Shown in pieces: positions 25,511-33,039 of a DNA stretch of 64,000 bases (its first letter is position 1; each line of letters opens with the position of its first letter). The notes beneath the pieces are model-generated. The model worked only from the letters and a program-made list of their open reading frames with translations. It was not told the DNA's origin and searched no databases. The stretch is from Hydrogenophilales bacterium (GTDB lineage: Bacteria; Pseudomonadota; Gammaproteobacteria; Burkholderiales; Thiobacillaceae): positions 248,001-312,000 of the forward strand of contig JADJYY010000001.1 of assembly GCA_016719465.1 (NCBI GenBank), written 5' to 3'. The position numbers and the translations under genes were made by a program.

Positions 25511-25938
25511 GGCCGGGGGCGCCCGGCGGCGCATTACTTTCTTTGCTTGTGCAAAGAAAGTAATCAAAGAAAGCACACCCTGCTTCCGCCGACATCCCCG
25601 GCTGGCGCCCAAATCCACGGGCGGCTCGCAAACTCGCCCTGCGGGCTCAGACACGCTCGCCGACTTCCCCCGCGGATTTGGACACCAGCCGGCGGCGTCA
25701 GAAGGGGTAAAAGCGTCAGTACGCGACGGTTTGTCCCCCTCTGAGCCGCCTCGACTGGGCGAAAGCTTCGGGGGAAGTCGGCGAGTATGTCTGAGCCCCG
25801 TAGGGGCGAGTTACGCAGCCGCCCGAAGCTTTCGATCAGGCGAGGGAACCCGAAGGGCGGCGAAGCGGGGTGGCCTTCTTTTGGTTACTTTTCTTGGCCA
25901 AGCAAGAAAAGTAACTCGCCGCCGGGCGACTCCCGGCC
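25511..25938. repeat. branched palindromic repeat element, copy 2
   Basis: About 428 bp between ispH and proB with the same architecture as 20280-20704. Terminal arm hairpins are perfect: 25533-25546 with 25551-25564 and 25884-25896 with 25903-25915. Stem A pairs 25600-25621 with 25669-25690 (19 of 22), the centre pairs 25699-25707 with 25735-25743, stem B pairs 25750-25772 with 25822-25844 (20 of 23). The two loops A and B are inverted near-copies of one another. Stem sequences differ strongly from copy 1 although pairing is kept. Arm types are swapped relative to copy 1, so this copy is probably inverted. No coding sequence is supported. Confidence 0.88.
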
Positions 25939-25999
25939 AAGACCCTCAGGCTTACGTGGGAAGCCTGAATCCGACCAACCGCATACCCAACCCGTGCCA

Positions 26000-26031
26000 A
26001 ATCCCCCCTAACCCCCCTTTACAAAGGGGGG
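26000..26031. repeat. C6T3 hairpin module, copy 3 (right of element 2, inverted)
   Basis: AAATCCCCCCTAA leads into CCCCCCTTT (26012-26020) pairing with AAAGGGGGG (26023-26031). This is the reverse complement of the left module, so element 2 is bracketed by an inverted pair about 60 bp from each end. It lies just 9 bp past the proB stop and might also act on proB mRNA. Confidence 0.72.
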
Positions 26032-26039
26032 AATAAAAC

Positions 26040-27161
26040 TCAAAGCAATGCCAGGTTGTCCCGATGGATCAGCTCCGGCTCATCCACATACCCCAGGATG
26101 GCCTCGATTTCAGAACTGGTCTTGCGCGCGATGCGGCGGGCCTCGTCCGAGTTGTAATTGGCCAGCCCCCGGGCGATATCGCGCCCGGTTTCATCCAGAC
26201 AGGCCACCACCGCCCCCCGCTGGAATTCCCCCCGCACCTCCAGCACACCGATGGGCAGCAGGCTCTTGCCCTGCTTCAACAGGGCGTGGGCGGCGCCGGC
26301 ATCCAGCACCAGCTTGCCATCCACTTGCAGATGATCCGCCAGCCACTGGCGCCGGGCGGCCAGAGGCGCCTGCCTGGTGATGAGCTGGGTTCCCAGGGGC
26401 TCGCCCCGGGCGAGACGGGCCAGCACATCCGGTTCCCGGCCGCTGACGATGACGGTGTGGGCGCCGCTGCGGGCGGCACGCTTGGCGGCCAGGATCTTGG
26501 TGATCATGCCGCCGGTGCCCACGTTGGAACCGGCGCCGCCGGCCATCTCCTCCAGGGCGGGATCGCCCGCCACGGCTTCATGGACGAACCGGGCGTCGGG
26601 ATTCTTGCGCGGATCGGCGGTGTAGAGGCCGGGCTGGTCGGTGAGGATGATGAGGGCGTCGGCTTCGATCAGGTTGGCCACCAGGGCGCCCAGGGTGTCG
26701 TTGTCGCCCACCTTGATCTCGTCGGTGGTGACCGTGTCGTTCTCGTTGATGATGGGGATGACCTTCAGCTCCAGCAGCTTGAGCAGGGTGGAGCGGGCGT
26801 TGAGATAACGCTCCCGGTCGGCCAGGTCGGCATGGGTGAGCAGGATCTGGGCGGTGTGGAGCTTGTGGGCGCGAAAACTCCGTTCATACGCCTCGATCAG
26901 GCCCATCTGGCCCACGGCGGCGGCGGCCTGGAGTTCGTTCAGGGCCTTGGGGCGCTTCTTCCAGCCCAGGCGCTTGATGCCCTCGGCGATGGCGCCGCTG
27001 CTGACCAGGACGACTTCCCTGCCCGTTTCCGTGAGGGCCGATATCTGGGCCGACCACAGGGCCAGGCGGCCGTGGTCCAGGCCCCGGCCCTCGTTGGTGA
27101 CCAGGCTGCTGCCCACCTTCACGACCAGGCGATGGGCGCCGGCGATGACCGAGGGATTCAT
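26040..27161 (-). CDS. proB: glutamate 5-kinase
   Basis: First enzyme of proline synthesis. The 373-residue protein has an amino-acid kinase domain (RLVVKVGSSLVTNEG at the start; INENDTVTTDEIKVGDNDTL in the middle; GTGGMITKILAAKRA) and a C-terminal PUA domain from about residue 280. Its start overlaps the obgE stop by 4 bp, so the two are probably cotranscribed. Confidence 0.95.
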   Translation of the reverse strand: MNPSVIAGAHRLVVKVGSSLVTNEGRGLDHGRLALWSAQISALTETGREVVLVSSGAIAEGIKRLGWKKRPKALNELQAAAAVGQMGLIEAYERSFRAHKLHTAQILLTHADLADRERYLNARSTLLKLLELKVIPIINENDTVTTDEIKVGDNDTLGALVANLIEADALIILTDQPGLYTADPRKNPDARFVHEAVAGDPALEEMAGGAGSNVGTGGMITKILAAKRAARSGAHTVIVSGREPDVLARLARGEPLGTQLITRQAPLAARRQWLADHLQVDGKLVLDAGAAHALLKQGKSLLPIGVLEVRGEFQRGAVVACLDETGRDIARGLANYNSDEARRIARKTSSEIEAILGYVDEPELIHRDNLALL

Positions 27162-28228
27162 GCTTCCGCCTCCGGTGCTTCGGGCTCCTCGCTGGTGGCT
27201 TCGGCCCGGGTCTGTTGCAGGTACTCCATGATGGCGAACACCAGGGGCTGGCAGCCCTCCCCCGAGATCGCGGAGATGGCGAACACGGGGCTCGTTGGCG
27301 TGTCCTCCCAGCCGTAATCGCGGATGAAGTCGGCGATGCGGCCGGCCCGTTCTTCCTCGGGCACCAGGTCGGTCTTGTTCAGCACCAGCCAGCGGGGCTT
27401 GCGATAGAGGGCTTCGTCGTACTTGCGCAATTCCTCGACGATGGCGCGCGCCTCGTGCACCGGGTCGGTTTCCGGATCGAAGGGGGCAAGGTCCACGATA
27501 TGGAGCAGCAGCCTTGTGCGGGCCAGGTGGCGCAGGAACTGGTGGCCCAGGCCGGCGCCCTCGGCGGCGCCCTCGATCAGGCCGGGAATGTCGGCCACCA
27601 CGAAGCTGCGGTCCTGGTCCACGCGCACCACGCCCAGGTTGGGGTGCAGGGTGGTGAAGGGATAGTCGGCCACCTTGGGCTTGGCGGCGGATACCGAACG
27701 GATGAAGGTGGACTTGCCGGCGTTGGGCATGCCCAGGAGGCCCACGTCCGCCAGCACCTTCAGCTCCATGCGCAGGCGCCGCTCCTCGCCGGGCTCGCCG
27801 GAGGTGGACTGGCGCGGCGCCCGGTTGGTGCTGGACTTGAAATGCAGGTTGCCCAGGCCACCCTTGCCGCCCTTGGCGACCAGGGCCTTCTGGCCATCGG
27901 CGGCCAGATCGGCCAGTTCCTCGTCGGTTTCTTCGTCCCGGATCACGGTGCCCACCGGCACCCGCAGGACCAGGTCGTCGGCGCCCTTGCCGTAGCAGTC
28001 GCTGCCGCGTCCCTGCTCCCCGTTCCGGGCCTTGAACGAGCGGGTGTAGCGGTACTCCACCAGGGTGTTGATGTTGCGGTCGGCCAGCGCCCAGATGCTG
28101 CCGCCCTTGCCGCCGTCGCCGCCGTCCGGGCCGCCCATGGGGATGAATTTCTCCCGGCGGAAGGACACGGCGCCGTTGCCACCGCTGCCGGCGGCGACGT
28201 CGATCAGGACTTCATCGATGAATTTCAT
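27158..28228 (-). CDS. obgE: GTPase Obg/CgtA
   Basis: Ribosome-associated GTPase. The 356-residue protein has the glycine-rich OBG fold (FIDEVLIDVAAGSGGNGAVS at the start), the G domain with P-loop GMPNAGKSTFIRSV (about residue 167), switch DIPGLIEGA and NKTD. It lies after rplU-rpmA in the usual rplU-rpmA-obgE-proB order, separated by a terminator-like hairpin. Confidence 0.96.
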   Translation of the reverse strand: MKFIDEVLIDVAAGSGGNGAVSFRREKFIPMGGPDGGDGGKGGSIWALADRNINTLVEYRYTRSFKARNGEQGRGSDCYGKGADDLVLRVPVGTVIRDEETDEELADLAADGQKALVAKGGKGGLGNLHFKSSTNRAPRQSTSGEPGEERRLRMELKVLADVGLLGMPNAGKSTFIRSVSAAKPKVADYPFTTLHPNLGVVRVDQDRSFVVADIPGLIEGAAEGAGLGHQFLRHLARTRLLLHIVDLAPFDPETDPVHEARAIVEELRKYDEALYRKPRWLVLNKTDLVPEEERAGRIADFIRDYGWEDTPTSPVFAISAISGEGCQPLVFAIMEYLQQTRAEATSEEPEAPEAEA

Positions 28229-28273
28229 GGCTGGGGCTGTTGTCCATTGGGTTGACCCGAGGTTGGCGCCGCA

Positions 28274-28303
28274 AACAAAAAAGCCCTATCCGGGGATAGG
28301 GCT
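28274..28303 (-). terminator. rho-independent terminator after rpmA
   Basis: AGCCCTATCC (28282-28291) pairs with GGATAGGGCT (28294-28303). On the minus strand the stem is followed by TTTTTTGTTTG. It lies 21 bp past the rpmA stop and should reduce transcription into obgE. Confidence 0.85.
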
Positions 28304-28323
28304 CCTTGCGCGCTCGGCGAAGC

Positions 28324-28587
28324 TCAGGCCGCGACGGGCACCACGCTGACGGTACGGCGCTTGTGGGGGCCCTTGACGGTAAATTCCACCACGCCGTCGA
28401 TCTTGGCGAACAGGGTGAAGTCCTTGCCCACGCCCACGTTCAGTCCGGGATGGAACTGGGTGCCGCGCTGACGCACCAGGATGTTGCCGGCGGGCACGAA
28501 CTGGCCGCCGTAACGCTTCACGCCCAGGCGCTTGGATTCGGATTCGCGGCCGTTGCGGGAACTACCGCCTGCTTTTTTGTGTGCCAT
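28324..28587 (-). CDS. rpmA: 50S ribosomal protein L27
   Basis: An 87-residue protein beginning MAHKKAGGSSRNGRESESKR, the standard L27 N-terminus that reaches the peptidyl-transferase centre. GGQFVPAGNILVRQRGT is the central motif. It follows rplU after 15 bp. Confidence 0.97.
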   Translation of the reverse strand: MAHKKAGGSSRNGRESESKRLGVKRYGGQFVPAGNILVRQRGTQFHPGLNVGVGKDFTLFAKIDGVVEFTVKGPHKRRTVSVVPVAA

Positions 28588-28602
28588 GGTTGGTTGTCCC
28601 TA

Positions 28603-28917
28603 TCAAGCAACGGAAATGCCGTCGATGCGGATTTCCGTGAAGTTCTGACGATGTCCCTGGGTCTTGCGATAGTGCTTGCGGCGACGCATCTTGAAAATCA
28701 TGACCTTCTCGCCACGGCCATGGGCCAGGACGGTGGCCTTGACGGAAGCGCCGGCCAGCATGGGAGTGCCCACCTTGATGTCGGCGCCGTCGGCCACCAT
28801 CAGGACATCCTTGATTTCCACCTCGCCGCCCACATCCACGGGAAGGCTTTCCACTTTAAGTTTGCCGCCAGCGGCCACCTTGTATTGCTTGCCACCGGTC
28901 TTGATCACCGCGTACAT
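28603..28917 (-). CDS. rplU: 50S ribosomal protein L21
   Basis: A 104-residue large-subunit protein, start MYAVIKTGGKQYKVAAG, and the C-terminal family segment KMRRRKHYRKTQGHRQNFTEI. ATG 28917 is fixed by this N-terminus; the open frame extends further upstream into the promoter. First gene of the rplU-rpmA pair. Confidence 0.97.
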   Translation of the reverse strand: MYAVIKTGGKQYKVAAGGKLKVESLPVDVGGEVEIKDVLMVADGADIKVGTPMLAGASVKATVLAHGRGEKVMIFKMRRRKHYRKTQGHRQNFTEIRIDGISVA

Positions 28918-28955
28918 GCCACTCTCCAAAACTGGGTCGATCCGGAAAACGCGGC

Positions 28956-28984
28956 ATGTTATCGGAATCTTTTCCCCAGTGCAA
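28956..28984 (-). promoter_or_regulatory. candidate sigma-70 promoter of rplU-rpmA
   Basis: On the minus strand, TTGCAC (28984-28979) and TAACAT (28961-28956) are separated by 17 bases, each matching 4 of 6 consensus bases. The start would be near 28949, giving a leader of about 30 bases before rplU. Confidence 0.45.
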
Positions 28985-29059
28985 ATCAACGGGGCATCCC
29001 GGGCGTCTTTTCGCCACGGCATGCGTTATAGTGCCGACGCTCAAATTCAGGATACTCGC

Positions 29060-29623
29060 GTGGCTTCCTCCCGGGAAATCGACGCCTTCCTCGCCAGCGT
29101 CGAACGACGCGCCTTCAAGCACGCGGCTTTCGCCGTGCGGGATCATCATTCCGCCCTGGACATCGTGCAGAACGCCATGCTCCGGCTGGTGGAACGTTAC
29201 CGCGAAAAACCCGCCGAGGAACTTCCCCTGTTGTTCCAGCGCATCCTCCAGAACGCCATACACGACCACTTTCGCCGGGCAAAAGTCCGCGATTTCTGGG
29301 TTCGCCTGGTATCGCCCTTGCGCGACAAGGACGACGAAAACGGCGAAACCCTGGAATCCGTCGCCGTCCACTCCATCGCACCCCGCCAGCCGGGGCCGGA
29401 GGACGAGATCGCGGAGCGGCAAAGCATCGCTGCCATCGAGCAAGCCTTGTCGGAATTGCCCCCTCGTCAACGGGAAGCCTTCCTGCTACGTTACTGGGAA
29501 GAGTTGGACGTGGCGGAAACGGCCCAGGTAATGGGTTGCAGTGAAGGCAGCGTCAAGACCCACTGCTTCCGGGCGACCAACGCGCTGGCGGAAAAACTCA
29601 AGAAGAAGGGCATTCGAGCGTGA
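29060..29623 (+). CDS. ECF-type RNA polymerase sigma factor
   Basis: A 187-residue group 4 sigma factor. Region 2 is FKHAAFAVRDHHSALDIVQNAMLRLVERY; region 4 is LPPRQREAFLLRYWEELDVAETAQVMGCSEGSVKTH, split here for length as the helix-turn-helix near residues 135-170. GTG 29060 has AGGA upstream; an ATG at 29021 lies before a TATAGT box (29027-29032) that may be the promoter. The following DUF3619 gene overlaps by 4 bp; this sigma-DUF3619-DUF3106-RDD cluster recurs in Betaproteobacteria. The controlled genes are unknown. Confidence 0.88.
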   Translation: MASSREIDAFLASVERRAFKHAAFAVRDHHSALDIVQNAMLRLVERYREKPAEELPLLFQRILQNAIHDHFRRAKVRDFWVRLVSPLRDKDDENGETLESVAVHSIAPRQPGPEDEIAERQSIAAIEQALSELPPRQREAFLLRYWEELDVAETAQVMGCSEGSVKTHCFRATNALAEKLKKKGIRA

Positions 29624-29982
29624 ACGAGCGCGATATCGTCAACGATATCAGGCAGGTTTTGGACAACAGCCTGGAACGGATGGACGCGGATATCCGCGCG
29701 CGGCTTCACGCGGCGCGGCGCGGCGTCCTCAACCCGGCTCGGCCCAGGGAGGAGCGGGGAGGCGTGCTGGCCCTGGCGCGCCATCATCATCGCCTCGCCC
29801 TGCTGCTGCTCGCCGGTGGGCTGCTCCTGGCCGCCTGGCTCGCGTCGCGCCCACAACCGGCGGCCAACGACGTGGAACTGGACATCATGCTGCTGACCGA
29901 TGACATCCCACCCCAGATTTACGCCGACTGGCGGCTCGTCCGTCGCGAGGATGTCGGACCCCTATGCCTTACCGTCAATTGA
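29620..29982 (+). CDS. DUF3619 family membrane protein
   Basis: A 120-residue protein with one membrane helix (LALLLLAGGLLLAAWLAS, about residues 58-76), a cytoplasmic charged N-terminus and a short outer domain. This is the position and layout expected for an anti-sigma partner of the preceding sigma factor, but the family has no proven role that I know of. Confidence 0.78.
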   Translation: MNERDIVNDIRQVLDNSLERMDADIRARLHAARRGVLNPARPREERGGVLALARHHHRLALLLLAGGLLLAAWLASRPQPAANDVELDIMLLTDDIPPQIYADWRLVRREDVGPLCLTVN

Positions 29983-30368
29983 TCCTGTGGGCCTTGCTGG
30001 CCCTGGTCGCCGGTTCTTCCCACGCCTCCGACGCCCGCGCGTGGACAAGGCTCTCGCCCCAGGAACGCGATGCCCTCGCGCCGCTCGCATCCCGGTGGGA
30101 TGCCATGCCGATGCAGCAAAGGGAAAAGCTTCTCGTGGTGGCGCGGGACTACCCCAAACTTACCCCCCAGCAGCAGCAGCGGCTTCATTCCCGACTGCGA
30201 TCCTGGTCGCAAATGACCCCCGAGGAACGCCAGATCGCCCGTGACAACTACAAGAAAATCCAGGCCATGCCCAAGCCGGACCAGTCCAGCATCCGACAGC
30301 AATGGCTCGATTCGCTATGCAAGGAATTCGGCAGTCCGGTCATTGAATCCTCGACGCCGGGGCGTTGA
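29964..30368 (+). CDS. DUF3106 family exported protein
   Basis: A 134-residue protein with a signal peptide (LILWALLALVAGSSHA) and a periplasmic helical region built from repeats resembling WTRLSPQERDALAPLASRW and WSQMTPEERQIARDNYKKI. These Trp-x3-(T/S)P-(E/Q)ER repeats define DUF3106. The gene overlaps the previous one by 19 bp and is followed by an RDD gene. Function unknown; a periplasmic sensor role for the sigma system is an inference. Confidence 0.82.
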   Translation: MPYRQLILWALLALVAGSSHASDARAWTRLSPQERDALAPLASRWDAMPMQQREKLLVVARDYPKLTPQQQQRLHSRLRSWSQMTPEERQIARDNYKKIQAMPKPDQSSIRQQWLDSLCKEFGSPVIESSTPGR

Positions 30369-30373
30369 GCCCC

Positions 30374-30778
30374 ATGGCCGTGGCGCCCACCCTGGCAAGA
30401 CGCCTGGCCTGCGTCGCCTACGATGCTCTCCTGCTGGCCGCCGTGCTGCTGATCGCGGCCTTTCCATTCGTGCCGATGGCGCGGATCCTGGCGCCGTCCA
30501 TCGCCAGGGAAGCGCTGCAGATCTACCTGCTGCTGATCGCCGGGGGATACTTCACCGTGTTCTGGCGCAAAGGCCAGACCCTGGCCATGAAAACCTGGGG
30601 AATACGCATCGAATCGACCCGGAGCGGTCCCCCTGACTGGAAACAGGCCTGGCTGCGCTACCTCCTGGCCTGCCTCAACCTGGCCCTGCTGGGTTTTGGA
30701 TGGTGGAGCGCCTGGTTCCTGTCCGACCGGCAGTTCCTGCAGGATCGCCTGGCGGGCACCCGGCTGATCAGGGCGTGA
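30374..30778 (+). CDS. RDD family membrane protein
   Basis: A 134-residue protein with three membrane segments. RRLACVAYDALLLAAVLL, GQTLAMKTWGIRIES and FLQDRLAGTRLI are typical of RDD proteins. ATG 30374 is preferred; an in-frame TTG at 30365 overlaps the upstream stop. Substrate unknown; it is convergent with lptG. Confidence 0.87.
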   Translation: MAVAPTLARRLACVAYDALLLAAVLLIAAFPFVPMARILAPSIAREALQIYLLLIAGGYFTVFWRKGQTLAMKTWGIRIESTRSGPPDWKQAWLRYLLACLNLALLGFGWWSAWFLSDRQFLQDRLAGTRLIRA

Positions 30779-30799
30779 CCATCAACCCGCGATCACCCT

Positions 30800-31870
30800 T
30801 CATCGCCGCTCCACCCACCACAAGGCCACGATGGCGGCCAGGCTGAAGGTAATAATGGGGGTAAGCGCGGCGGCGGGCGCCGGCCAACCCTGCAATTGCG
30901 CGACCTGGGCGCCAAGGCGGTTGAGAAGGTGGAATCCCAGTCCCAGCAGCATGCCGATCAGCAAACGCCCGCCGGCGCCCCCCACCCTGGGGGGATGAAA
31001 GGCGAAGGCCAGGGCCAGCAACAACATCGCCGGCGCCGCCACCGGGTAGGCCAGTTTTCCCCAGAGGGCGATGCGATAGCGCTCGGCATCCTGCTTGTTT
31101 TCCTCCAGGTGGTTCACATAGGCATGCAATGCGCTCATGGACATCTTCTGCGGCACCACCATCAGTACCGCCAGCAAGTCCGGGGTGACGGCGGACGTCC
31201 ATCGCTGATCGGGTTCCCGGGTGGACCGGGTGCCGCCCTCGCCGATGAAGGTCTGGGTCACCCGCTGCAGCATCCAGTATCCGCCCCCCCAATTGGCGCG
31301 CTCCGCATGGCGCATGGCGCGCAGGCGGAAATTCTCATCGAATTCATACAATCGCACATCCACCAGGGTGGTATCGGGCAACAACTCCCGGATGTTGATG
31401 AAAGTCCGGCCGTCCTTGGCCCACAAGCCGGTCTTGAATTCCTGCGCCACCACGCCGCTGGTGGAGCGCACCTTCAACTGTTGGGCGGCCCTTTCGCTGT
31501 GGGGCGTGACGTACTCGCCGAACAACATGGTCGCCGCGCCCACGACCAGCCCCAGCAGCAGCATCCACACCGCCAGCCGGGATGTGGCCAGCCCGGCGGT
31601 CCGCATGACGGTGAATTCGGAAGCCAGCGCCAGCCTGTTCCAGGCGAACAGCCCGCCCACCAGCAAGGCCACCGGAACGAGTTCATAAAACCGGCCGGGA
31701 ATGTTCAGGGCGACGAACAGGCTGGCCATGAGCGGACTGTAGGTTTCCGTATGGGCGTCCTTCAGTTCGGCGATGAAATCGAAAAAGGTGAACAGGGCCG
31801 TCAGGGCCAGCAGCGCCAGCAGCGCCGAGCCCAGGATTTCGCGCGTCACGTGGCGGAACAGGATGCTCAT
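30800..31870 (-). CDS. lptG: LPS export ABC transporter permease LptG
   Basis: Inner-membrane permease that, with LptF and LptB, extracts LPS. The 356-residue protein has N-terminal membrane helices, a periplasmic beta-jellyroll part (about residues 120-260) and C-terminal helices including FHPPRVGGAGGRLLIGMLLG. GSALLALLALTALFTFFDFI starts the first helix. Its ATG at 31870 overlaps the lptF stop by 4 bp. The ATPase partner gene lptB is at 53952. Confidence 0.94.
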   Translation of the reverse strand: MSILFRHVTREILGSALLALLALTALFTFFDFIAELKDAHTETYSPLMASLFVALNIPGRFYELVPVALLVGGLFAWNRLALASEFTVMRTAGLATSRLAVWMLLLGLVVGAATMLFGEYVTPHSERAAQQLKVRSTSGVVAQEFKTGLWAKDGRTFINIRELLPDTTLVDVRLYEFDENFRLRAMRHAERANWGGGYWMLQRVTQTFIGEGGTRSTREPDQRWTSAVTPDLLAVLMVVPQKMSMSALHAYVNHLEENKQDAERYRIALWGKLAYPVAAPAMLLLALAFAFHPPRVGGAGGRLLIGMLLGLGFHLLNRLGAQVAQLQGWPAPAAALTPIITFSLAAIVALWWVERR

Positions 31871-32937
31871 TTCGCCCAGGGCCCCCGGAAGCGTTGCCAG
31901 AAAAAGGCCACCATCAAGGCCAGCATGGCGCCGTGCACCAGCAATACGCTCTGCCCGGCGCCCATCATCGAGCGCGACACCCAACCTTGGGACAATCCGA
32001 CCAGGTTGTTGTAGGCGGCATAGATCATGATGGCGAACACCACGTTGAGGGAACGCCCCGCCCGGGGATTGACATAGCTGAGGGGTATCGCGAGCAGGCA
32101 CAGGATCAGGGCGGTCAGCGGGTAGCCCAGCCGCGAGACCCATTCGCCCATGTTGCGCGGCACGGGATTCTGGAGGAGCTGGCTGACAGGCAGCATGCGG
32201 GAACTGGGTCCGCGCTCCAGCACGGCCTGGGGCGGAATGCGCACCGCATAGCGGTCATAGGTCGCCATCCGGAATTCCGCGTCTCCCGGCACGCCTTCAT
32301 AACGCTTGCCCTTTTCCAGGAACAGGAAGGTGTCGCCGTTCTCCATCGCCCTGACATCGCCCCGGGTGGCGACGGTGACACCCATGCGGCCGCGCTCGCG
32401 CGAATGGATGAAGACATTGCTGACATTCCGCCTGTTCTCGTCCAGCGTCTCCACGAACACCACCCGCTGGCCCTGCCGATCCTCGGCAAACACGCCGGGG
32501 GTGAGGGTGGACACCTGATCCCGCGACTCGATGGTCTGTTCGAATTCCGCCTGCTTGCGCGCCGACCAGGGAACGCCTTCCATGCTCACCAGGGCGATGA
32601 TCGCGGCCACGGGCAGGGAGAATCGCAGCACGAGCCGGGCCCAGGCCAGGGGTCCGACGCCCCCGTTCATCCAGATCACCGCCTCGCTATCCCGCCAGAG
32701 GCGGGACAAACTCATGAAAACGCCGATGAACAGGGCCAGGGACAGCAAAACCGGCAAAAAGCGCAAAAAACCGAACCCCAGCAACGGGATCACCGCCTCG
32801 CCGCCGATATCCCCGACGGCCGCCCTGCCCATGATCCGCACCAGCAGCACCACGACGAAAATGGACGCCAGGGCGACGAACGCCATGCTGGCGCTGGAAA
32901 CCATTTCCCGGGTGATGGCGCGTTCGAATCGGCGCAT
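31867..32937 (-). CDS. lptF: LPS export ABC transporter permease LptF
   Basis: Partner permease of LptG, also 356 residues. The start MRRFERAITREMVSSASMAF resembles the usual LptF N-terminus; LSRLWRDSEAVIWMNGGVG is the coupling-helix region that contacts LptB, and YPLTALILCLLAIPLSYVNP is in the C-terminal membrane part. ATG 32937 is chosen over 32979. Divergent from pepA. Confidence 0.94.
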   Translation of the reverse strand: MRRFERAITREMVSSASMAFVALASIFVVVLLVRIMGRAAVGDIGGEAVIPLLGFGFLRFLPVLLSLALFIGVFMSLSRLWRDSEAVIWMNGGVGPLAWARLVLRFSLPVAAIIALVSMEGVPWSARKQAEFEQTIESRDQVSTLTPGVFAEDRQGQRVVFVETLDENRRNVSNVFIHSRERGRMGVTVATRGDVRAMENGDTFLFLEKGKRYEGVPGDAEFRMATYDRYAVRIPPQAVLERGPSSRMLPVSQLLQNPVPRNMGEWVSRLGYPLTALILCLLAIPLSYVNPRAGRSLNVVFAIMIYAAYNNLVGLSQGWVSRSMMGAGQSVLLVHGAMLALMVAFFWQRFRGPWAK

Positions 32938-32941
32938 GGCT

Positions 32942-32971
32942 TTGACTAGTCCGAGGCGGCCCGCGGATAAT
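32942..32971 (+). promoter_or_regulatory. candidate sigma-70 promoter of pepA
   Basis: TTGACT (32942-32947) and GATAAT (32966-32971), 18-base spacer, five of six matches in each box. The start would be near 32978 and the leader about 60 bases. Confidence 0.5.
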
Positions 32972-33039
32972 CCGGGCAAAGCCTGATCAAGTCTGTTTTC
33001 TCGATTTTTTCAGGCGCGGGCACATTTTCAGGAGCGAAC

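Noticed and set aside
25265..26036. Open frames in the ispH-proB gap resembling annotated small hypothetical proteins
   Set aside because: They are translations of the second branched repeat and of the C6T3 modules and mirror those of copy 1.
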